64,000 bases of DNA from contig CP073691.1 in the NCBI GenBank assembly GCA_018228685.1, forward strand, positions 1 to 64,000, given 5' to 3'. Position 1 is the first letter of the stretch. Each line of letters begins with the position of its first letter. Below are positions 57,674 through 64,000 of the stretch, piece after piece. The DNA comes from Clostridiaceae bacterium Marseille-Q4149 (GTDB lineage Bacteria > Bacillota > Clostridia > Oscillospirales > Oscillospiraceae). The translations under genes and the position numbers were made by a program. Below the pieces are notes generated by a model that made no database searches, was not told where the DNA came from, and saw only the letters and a list, made by a program, of their open reading frames with translations.

Positions 57674-60600
57674 ATGGCACGCAGATTTCAGGAGATCACG
57701 GAGGTTTACCGGCAGGAGATCGCCGCACTGGCCCGCGCAGACCGGTGGACGGCATTTCTGCGCTCTGCCTGCCGGAATTATAAGCTGCCCTTTGAGGAGC
57801 AGGTGCTGGTACACGCACAGCGCCCGGACGCAACGGCTGTGTTGGAGATAGAGCGCTGGAACCGTCAATTCGGCCGATGGGTCAATAAGGGTGCTACCGG
57901 CATTGCCGTATTTGATCGGGACTATCCGGGGCGCACGCGCCTCAAGTATTATTTTGATATATCCGACACCCACGAAAGCCGTTTGTCCCGCCCCGTGCCG
58001 CTCTGGCAGGTGCCTACCGAGCAGGAGCCGGATGTGATCGAAGCATTGGAAAACCGATTCGGTGCGCTGGACGATAAAGGCACATTGGAGGAAGCCATAG
58101 TATCCGCCATGGAAAACGCTGCGGCGGACAATATGACGGACTATCTTGATGATCTGCAGAATTGCCGGGACAACAGCCTTCTGGAAGAACTGGACGAGCT
58201 GAATTTGTCGGTTCTCTATCGCCGTCTGCTGGAGAACAGTACGGCGTATATGTTGATGTGCCGCTGCGGGCTGGAACCGGATGAATATTTTGATCCGGAG
58301 GATTTCTCCGAGGTGTTCAATTTCAATACCCCGGAAACGCTGAACGCCCTGGGCGTGGCCACACGGGATATTGCCGAAAGCGGTTTGAGCGCCATCGCAT
58401 TGACCGTCCGAAGCCGTCAAAAGCAAATTCGCACAATTGCACAGGCACCGGAAAATGAGTATCCTATAGACAAGCAAACAGAAACACAGACCGAAAGGAG
58501 CGAAAACCATGGAACTGACATACACGATGAAGGACGGCTACCGGCTGCCGGATCTGCTGCCGCCGCAGGAGCCGGAAACAGCCCTTGGGAAATACGGCCT
58601 GCTGCGCCGGAGGTATCTGAAGGAGCACCGGAAGGTGCTGTTCACGAACCTGCTGACATCGGGCAGGCTGAACGAGCATCTGGCGGAGATCGACCGGACG
58701 GCGCGGCAGCGCGTGGAACAGACGGTGACGGCGATGGCTCAGGCCGAGGGCGTGACGGAGGAGCTGAAAGCCGCCGACCCGATGAAGTGGGTGGGGCTGA
58801 TGAACAACCTGAGAAACGCCGCCGAGGGGACAGTGCTGGCGGAGCTGATCTACAGCTGAACACCGAACCCGAAGAAGCGGACAGTGCGGAGGAAGCAACC
58901 TCTGAGCTGCCCGCTTTTTTGGATGAAAAGAAAATTTTCGCCATCATTGAAAACCGCAATGATGATCTGATCTACAAGAAGGCGCAGATCGAACTGTTTT
59001 TCCGGTCACATCCGGACGAGGCCGAGCGTGCCGAATATCTCCGCTCGGCATATCAAGACCGTTTCACCGAGATCCTTGCAGACGGAGCACGGCTGGGGTA
59101 TCGTCCGCAGAAAAACGGTCTGCTCATGTGGGAGGGCGCATATCTTTCCCGTACCAGCGAAAGCGTTTTTTCATGGAAGCTGGTGGCAGGCTTTACGGCA
59201 CAGCTCATTGACAAACGGGAATACTATGTCAACACCGAGATCAAACCGTTTGTGCCGATGGAATCACAGCAGCTTACGCTGTTTGATATGCCTGCGTTCG
59301 ACCAACCGGAGGATACACCGGTCGCACCACTGTCCTCCCATCCCAAGCTGCCGCAGCAGATCATGGATGAAGCCCTGTGCGTAGGATCCAACGATGAGCA
59401 TAGCCGGCTGATCATCTGCGCTTACTTTATGAAGGATAAGCCGGACAACGCCGCATTCCTGCAAAAACACTACGGCGAGAACGGTGCAGGCTTCTATTTT
59501 GGCGGAGAGAAAGTTTCGCTTTGGTATGACGCCGAGGGGATGCGTATTGCCCGCGGCAGCACGGCGCAGCGGAGCAATGCCACACTGATCTCCTGGGAGG
59601 AAGCGGCAAAGCGTATCCGGGAGCTGTTGGAGCTGGGGCGGTATATGCCGCAAAGTGAATTGGATGAGGTCGATCACTACGAGCGGATGCGGCTTGCTGA
59701 CAGCATTGCCTACACCAGCCGGGACATGACAACGGAAGCGAGAAACGCGGGATTTCTGCCGCTGGCCATGCTGGCGCAATCCGTCAAGGGCGGCTATCCG
59801 GAAACGCAGAAGCAAATTTATGAGCTTCTCTGTGCGCCGGATACGCTGCAAAAGTGCGTGGACGAATGGACGGCGTTCAACGCCGCGCTGGATGCAGGGC
59901 AAGACCTTTTGCGTTTTCGCTTTTACCGTCCGAAAGAGATACTGGAGCGGCTCCGTGATCTACAACGGGAGCCGCTTCATTTTACCGTTGCCGACGGGTT
60001 TGCTCCCGACCGGCAATTTTTTATTTCCGCCGATGAGATCGACAAGGTGCTGCGTGGATGGGACGGCAGCACCGACTATCGCCTTGGCGTATACGCTTTT
60101 TACGCCACGCACAAGGATAAGACCGAGCGTGAAAAATACCTCAAGGATTATCACGGCGAGTACAGCGGTCATAGCGGCGGGAATGACAATCTCACCCACA
60201 CCCGTGGCAAGGGCATTGAGTTCAGCCACGGCAGTATCACGGCCCCCTATGCCAAGGTCACGCTGAAATGGCCGGAGGCGGCCAAACGCATCGGGGAGCT
60301 GATCTCCCAGAACAAATTTCTCTCAGATGCCGACTGGGCGGCCATGCCGGAGTATGAGCGGAAACAGCTGGCCCGGAAGATCGTCAACTTTTTCATGGAT
60401 ACACCGGACGATGTGGTGCGGCCTTTTTCGCAAAACGCCATTGCGGACTATTGGGAGTGCGTAAAGGCTGTGACCGTTCAGCTCTCCGACGCCGACCGCG
60501 TGCAGGAAATTTATCAGAATATGCTCCCTGCCTGGGAAGCCACGAAAGAGGAGGATCGGCACTATACCCTGCGCAAGCAGGGTATAGAAGCCATGCGTGC

Positions 60601-63277
60601 TTATCTGGACGGCACCTATTCCGTGTTTGGCCTTGGGAAAACCCTGCAAACGCCAACGACCGAGGCCGTTTCCGAACGGCCGGCAGCAGAACCGGAGGTA
60701 TCGGAGCCGGAACCGCCCATAGCGGAAGCGGAAACCTCAGAGATAGAACCGGCATTACCTGCCGAAGAAAAAGCTGTGCTCACAGCGCCGCAGCCCAAAC
60801 GGGAGCGTATGCGGTTTGCACCGCTCTATCCGGAAATACCGGCCGGGCAGCGACACGACTTTCACATCATGGATCGGGAGCTGGGCGTGGGCAGCAAGGC
60901 GGAAAAGTATGCGTCCAATGTGGCGGCGATCCGCACTCTGCAAGCAGTGGAAAGCGAAAACCGGCTGGCGACGCCGGAGGAACAGGAAACCCTTTCCTGC
61001 TATGTGGGCTGGGGCGGCCTTGCCGATTGCTTCGATGAAAAGCACAGCCGGTATGCCGAGCTGAAAGCGCTGCTCACCGAGGAGGAATATGCCGCCGCCC
61101 GTGCCAGCAGCCTGACCGCCTTTTATACCCCGCCCGTCCTCATCGACGCCATCTACAAGGCGCTGGCGCAGATGGGCTTGGAAAGCGGCAACCTGTTGGA
61201 GCCTGCCTGCGGCGTCGGCAACTTTATCGGGATGTTGCCGGACAGCTTGAGGGATTGTAAGGTCTACGGCGTGGAACTCGACAGTATTTCCGGCCGCATC
61301 GCCCGACAGCTTTATCAGAACAGCCGGATCGCTGTCACCGGCTATGAAAAGGCGGAGATACCGGACAGCTTTTTTGACGCAGCAGTGGGCAATGTGCCGT
61401 TTGGAAATATCAAGGTCGTTGACCGGCGCTACGACAAGCATCACTGGCTCATCCACGATTATTTTCTAGGAAAGACGCTGGACAAGATACGTCCGGGCGG
61501 CGTGATCGCCTTCATCACCTCAAAGGGCACGATGGACAAGGAAAGCTCCGCCGTGCGGAAATATCTAGCCCAGCGTGCTGACCTCATTGGGGCGATCCGT
61601 CTGCCGAATACAGCCTTCAAGGCCAGCGCCGGGACAGATGTCACCAGCGACATTCTCTTCCTCCAGAAACGTGACCGCATCGTGGACATCGAACCGGATT
61701 GGGTGCATCTGGACACGGATGAAAACGGCATCCGCATGAACAGTTATTTCGTCCGGCACCCGGAAATGGTGCTGGGCGAGATGGTCATGGAGAGCACCCA
61801 ATACGGCATGGACAGCGTGTGCAGGCACCGTGAAGGGGACGACCTTGCCACCCTACTGGATAAGGCCGTAGCCGAACTGCACGCCCGGATCCCCGCCTAT
61901 GAGCAGGACGGGCCGGAGGAGGAAGATCTGTCCATCCCCGCCGACCCGGATGTACGGAATTACAGCTTTACCTCTGTGGACGGCAAGCTGTATTTCCGCA
62001 TCGACAGCCGCATGGAGCCGGTCGATTTGCCGCTCACCACCGAGAACCGGGTGCGGGGCATGATGGCACTGCGGGACTGCGCCCGCCAACTCATTGCCTA
62101 TCAGATGGAAAACCACCCGGACAAGATCATTCGACGGGAACAGGAAAAACTTGGCAGTCTGTATGATGCCTATGTGAGGAAATACGGGCGGCTTTACACC
62201 CGCGGCAACAACCTTGCCTTTTCGGATGACAGCAGCTATCCGCTGCTGTGCTCGTTGGAGGTGCTGGACAACGAAGGCAATTTCGCCCGCAAGGCGGATA
62301 TGTTCACCAAGCGCACCATTCGCCCGCATGAGCCGGTTACGCAGGTGGATACGGCATCGGAGGCGCTGGCGGTATCTCTCTCCGAAAAAGCGCAGGTGGA
62401 TCTCGGCTTTATGTCGGAGCTGTCCGGTAAAAGTGAGGACGAGCTGGTGCAGGAGCTTTCCGGGGTCATTTACCGGAATGTCCGTTGCGGTCTTACGCCG
62501 GAGGAGATCAGTCCGGTGCAGCTTGATCTGGCGGCATATCCCTATGTCACTGCTGAGGAATTTCTGTCCGGCAATGTGCGCAAAAAGCTGCGTATGCTGC
62601 AGGCGCTGCAAGCAGCGCTGCCGGCCGAAAAGAAAGATGCGCTTGCCGGGTATCTCTCCGCCATGGAAGCTGTGCAGCCGACAGAGCTGACCGCTGCGGA
62701 GATCGGTGTGCGGATCGGTGCATCGTGGGTGCCTACCGATGTCTATCAGCAGTTTATGTTCGAGCTGTTCGGTACCAGCGTATACGCCAGGCAGAGAATG
62801 CGGGTCGTTCGCTCCGAATACAGCGGAGAATGGAACATCAGCAACAAAAGCATGGACGGCGGCAACATCAAAGCCGTCACCACCTACGGCACCAAGCGTA
62901 TCACGGCATACCACATCCTGGAGCAGACACTGAATCAGCGGGTAGTCAAGGTGTTCGATACCGTTGTGGAGGACGGCAAGGAGCGGCCGGTGCTGAATGT
63001 GAAGGAAACTGCCATCGCCCAGGATCGGCAGGAGCTGATCAAGTCCAAATTTGCCGATTGGCTGTGGCAGGACATTGACCGGCGCGAACGGCTGTGCCGC
63101 ATCTATAACGACACCTTCAATTCCATCCGACCGCGGGAGTACGATGGCAGCCACATCCGCTTTGTGGGGATGAACCCGGAGATCACCCTGCGGAAGCATC
63201 AGGTGAACGCCATCGCCCATGTATTGTACGGCGGCAACACGCTGCTGGCCCACGAAGTAGGGGCAGGGAAAACCTAG
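57674..63277 (+). CDS. Giant N6-methylase/SNF2-helicase ICE protein, truncated at Walker A
   Basis: 1867 residues remain. ATG 57674 follows ATAGGAGGTGCTGCC; the in-frame GTG 57665 is part of that site. Residues 1-130 are the usual ICE opening (RWTAFLRSACRNYKLPFEEQVLVHAQRPDATAV). Residues about 279-395 are a Gly/Ala/Arg/Asp-rich linker that overlaps tnpV. The methylase domain has CYVGWGGLADCFD, LLEPACGVGNFIGM (about 1175, SAM site) and GNVPFGNIKV (about 1238, motif IV). The helicase starts at RKHQVNAIAHVLYGGNTLLAHEVGAGKT (about 1835-1862) and stops at TAG right after GKT. The rest of the helicase, normally over a thousand residues, is missing. Confidence 0.88.
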   Translation: MARRFQEITEVYRQEIAALARADRWTAFLRSACRNYKLPFEEQVLVHAQRPDATAVLEIERWNRQFGRWVNKGATGIAVFDRDYPGRTRLKYYFDISDTHESRLSRPVPLWQVPTEQEPDVIEALENRFGALDDKGTLEEAIVSAMENAAADNMTDYLDDLQNCRDNSLLEELDELNLSVLYRRLLENSTAYMLMCRCGLEPDEYFDPEDFSEVFNFNTPETLNALGVATRDIAESGLSAIALTVRSRQKQIRTIAQAPENEYPIDKQTETQTERSENHGTDIHDEGRLPAAGSAAAAGAGNSPWEIRPAAPEVSEGAPEGAVHEPADIGQAERASGGDRPDGAAARGTDGDGDGSGRGRDGGAESRRPDEVGGADEQPEKRRRGDSAGGADLQLNTEPEEADSAEEATSELPAFLDEKKIFAIIENRNDDLIYKKAQIELFFRSHPDEAERAEYLRSAYQDRFTEILADGARLGYRPQKNGLLMWEGAYLSRTSESVFSWKLVAGFTAQLIDKREYYVNTEIKPFVPMESQQLTLFDMPAFDQPEDTPVAPLSSHPKLPQQIMDEALCVGSNDEHSRLIICAYFMKDKPDNAAFLQKHYGENGAGFYFGGEKVSLWYDAEGMRIARGSTAQRSNATLISWEEAAKRIRELLELGRYMPQSELDEVDHYERMRLADSIAYTSRDMTTEARNAGFLPLAMLAQSVKGGYPETQKQIYELLCAPDTLQKCVDEWTAFNAALDAGQDLLRFRFYRPKEILERLRDLQREPLHFTVADGFAPDRQFFISADEIDKVLRGWDGSTDYRLGVYAFYATHKDKTEREKYLKDYHGEYSGHSGGNDNLTHTRGKGIEFSHGSITAPYAKVTLKWPEAAKRIGELISQNKFLSDADWAAMPEYERKQLARKIVNFFMDTPDDVVRPFSQNAIADYWECVKAVTVQLSDADRVQEIYQNMLPAWEATKEEDRHYTLRKQGIEAMRAYLDGTYSVFGLGKTLQTPTTEAVSERPAAEPEVSEPEPPIAEAETSEIEPALPAEEKAVLTAPQPKRERMRFAPLYPEIPAGQRHDFHIMDRELGVGSKAEKYASNVAAIRTLQAVESENRLATPEEQETLSCYVGWGGLADCFDEKHSRYAELKALLTEEEYAAARASSLTAFYTPPVLIDAIYKALAQMGLESGNLLEPACGVGNFIGMLPDSLRDCKVYGVELDSISGRIARQLYQNSRIAVTGYEKAEIPDSFFDAAVGNVPFGNIKVVDRRYDKHHWLIHDYFLGKTLDKIRPGGVIAFITSKGTMDKESSAVRKYLAQRADLIGAIRLPNTAFKASAGTDVTSDILFLQKRDRIVDIEPDWVHLDTDENGIRMNSYFVRHPEMVLGEMVMESTQYGMDSVCRHREGDDLATLLDKAVAELHARIPAYEQDGPEEEDLSIPADPDVRNYSFTSVDGKLYFRIDSRMEPVDLPLTTENRVRGMMALRDCARQLIAYQMENHPDKIIRREQEKLGSLYDAYVRKYGRLYTRGNNLAFSDDSSYPLLCSLEVLDNEGNFARKADMFTKRTIRPHEPVTQVDTASEALAVSLSEKAQVDLGFMSELSGKSEDELVQELSGVIYRNVRCGLTPEEISPVQLDLAAYPYVTAEEFLSGNVRKKLRMLQALQAALPAEKKDALAGYLSAMEAVQPTELTAAEIGVRIGASWVPTDVYQQFMFELFGTSVYARQRMRVVRSEYSGEWNISNKSMDGGNIKAVTTYGTKRITAYHILEQTLNQRVVKVFDTVVEDGKERPVLNVKETAIAQDRQELIKSKFADWLWQDIDRRERLCRIYNDTFNSIRPREYDGSHIRFVGMNPEITLRKHQVNAIAHVLYGGNTLLAHEVGAGKT
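58509..58859 (+). CDS. tnpV: TnpV-family protein nested in another frame of the methylase gene
   Basis: 116 residues. MELTYTMKDGYRLPDLLPP, KYGLLRRRYLKEHRKVLFTNLL, GRLNEHLAEIDRTARQRVEQTV and GVTEELKAADPMKWVGLMNNLRNAAEGTVLAELIY match the TnpV family, first named in Tn4451-type elements, whose activity is not known. GAAAGGAGCG lies eight bases before ATG 58509. It is wholly inside the giant methylase gene but in a different frame; the giant's reading of the same DNA is a low-complexity linker, as expected if tnpV is the conserved frame. Confidence 0.85.
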   Translation: MELTYTMKDGYRLPDLLPPQEPETALGKYGLLRRRYLKEHRKVLFTNLLTSGRLNEHLAEIDRTARQRVEQTVTAMAQAEGVTEELKAADPMKWVGLMNNLRNAAEGTVLAELIYS

Positions 63278-64000
63278 GTGTTGCCTCTGCTACCATCAAT
63301 GAAGAAGGCAAGCTGGTGATCACCTACAGTGACGGAACCATCGCCACTTTGGGCAAGGTAATCGGTCCCCGGGGCGAACAGGGTATTCAGGGCGAAAAGG
63401 GTGACACCGGCGCCCAAGGCGAGAAAGGCGAGCAGGGCTCCCAAGGCGAACAGGGTGTTCAAGGCATCCAAGGTGAAAAAGGTGAACAGGGCATCCAAGG
63501 TGAAAAAGGCGACAAGGGTGACACCGGTGCCGCCGGACAGGATGGTCAGGACGGCCAAAACGGCGTAGGCATCTCCCGGGCGGAGATCAATGCCGAAAAC
63601 GAGCTGGTGCTGACACTCTCCAACGGCCAGAGCATCAATCTGGGCGCTGTGAAGGGCGAGAAAGGCGACAAGGGTGACGCCGGTGTGGGCATTGCGAATG
63701 TTTCCATCACCGAAGCCGGAAACCTCAAGGTAACCTTAACCAACAACACAAGCATTGATCTGGGCAATATCAAGGGCGCTGACGGCATCGGCATCACAAA
63801 GTCCGAAATCAATGCACAGGGGCATCTGGTGCTGACCTATTCTGATGGCAACACATCCGATCTGGGCGTGGTCGTGGGCCAGGACGGCGCAAAGGGAGTC
63901 GACGGCAAGGATGGAGCCGACGGCGTTGGCATCAGCAATGTTGCTGTGTCCACCGATGGCGTTCTGGTAATCACCCTGAGCAACGACGATGTAAAGACCC
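63277..64000 (+). CDS. Collagen-like surface protein fragment (open at both ends)
   Basis: Open frame in phase with base 63277, with no start codon or ribosome site before it, and running off the window. It begins GVASATINEEGKLVITYSDG, then has 22 uninterrupted Gly-X-Y triplets (GPRGEQGIQGEKGDTGAQGE onwards, from 63364). After that come repeats of a beta-type unit of about 30-40 residues (ISRAEINAENELVLTLSNGQ; IANVSITEAGNLKVTLTNNT; ITKSEINAQGHLVLTYSDGN), each separated by short collagen runs (KGEKGDKGDAG, GQDGAKGVDGKDGADG). Such proteins form stalks on the cell surface. The N-terminus with any signal peptide is missing because of the junction at about 63274. Confidence 0.8.

Larger units (their letters stand above)
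47327..63276 (+). mobile_element. Integrative and conjugative element, left part (backbone partial)
   Basis: After rpsI the gene content switches to a conjugative-element set, all rightward: parA, parB, surface adhesin, AbiE-like cargo, PAPS-reductase-like gene, several small ICE proteins, LPD28-type protein and a methylase/helicase giant. Codon usage and GC are less extreme than in the chromosome. The order resembles the accessory/maintenance part of Tn1549-like ICEs of gut Firmicutes (family knowledge). No integrase, relaxase, coupling protein or mating-channel gene is in the window, and the right end is lost at the junction near 63274. The left boundary is approximate. Confidence 0.75.

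Noticed and set aside
63364..63560. Short tandem DNA repeats that could suggest a CRISPR-like or satellite array
   Set aside because: They are Gly-X-Y codons of a collagen-like protein; unit length and sequence vary, with no spacers. No CRISPR array was seen anywhere in the window.

Overview
The window reads as chromosomal DNA of a GC-rich, spore-forming Clostridia, most likely Oscillospiraceae (the Flavonifractor/Lawsonibacter/Intestinimonas neighbourhood; genus is inference). Support comes from Firmicutes pairs such as yaaL-bofA, a Rnf complex in clostridial order C-D-G-E-A-B, a T-box before ileS, strong AGGAGG ribosome sites, and a SigF/SigG-like promoter before a SpoIIQ-like M23 protein.

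Layout. 1-4.4 kb: VanW/YoaR-type wall protein (cut by the window edge), Noc/ParB, nadE, DUF975 membrane protein. 4.6-9.85 kb: rnfCDGEAB, the ferredoxin:NAD+ oxidoreductase ion pump. 10-14.5 kb: zinc-ribbon/Big2 protein, udk, YdcF-like protein, and a CapD/PglF-type nucleotide-sugar enzyme broken by one extra base. 14.7-18.7 kb: Dabb, a 33-aa membrane peptide, DUF951, rarA, nth and a split chromate transporter. 19.1-23.4 kb: NhaC-type antiporter, radical SAM protein and AlaX-type editing protein. 23.4-24.4 kb: a tRNA-Leu(UAG) whose 5' part is duplicated around a one-gene insertion. 24.8-36.5 kb: M23 protein, ferredoxin-hemW, YtrA-type ABC operon, lipid kinase, DUF2325-DUF3793-flavodoxin cluster, Gfo/Idh/MocA oxidoreductase, GNAT-ROK pair. 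36.6-47.3 kb: MATE, ileS with T-box, tadA, yaaL-bofA, ttcA-MFS-GH2, rplM-rpsI.

From just after rpsI to about 63.27 kb lies the left part of an integrative and conjugative element: parA/parB, a thioester/Cna-B surface protein with a sortase motif, an AbiE-like regulator/nucleotidyltransferase pair, a PAPS-reductase-like protein, several small ICE proteins, and a huge N6-methylase/helicase with a tnpV gene nested out of frame inside it. That gene stops exactly at its Walker A motif, where the sequence changes abruptly to the interior of a collagen-like surface protein that runs off the window. No integrase, relaxase or type IV secretion genes are visible.

The best candidate for something undescribed is a dispersed, structured intergenic element of about 155 bp. 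It occurs at 14.5, 22.1 and 42.3 kb, always between the 3' ends of convergent genes. Its hairpin stems differ by compensatory changes while a 13-nt apical loop is conserved. One copy is flanked by identical 31-bp terminators. The nested tnpV, the methylase/collagen junction and the split tRNA-Leu follow in interest.
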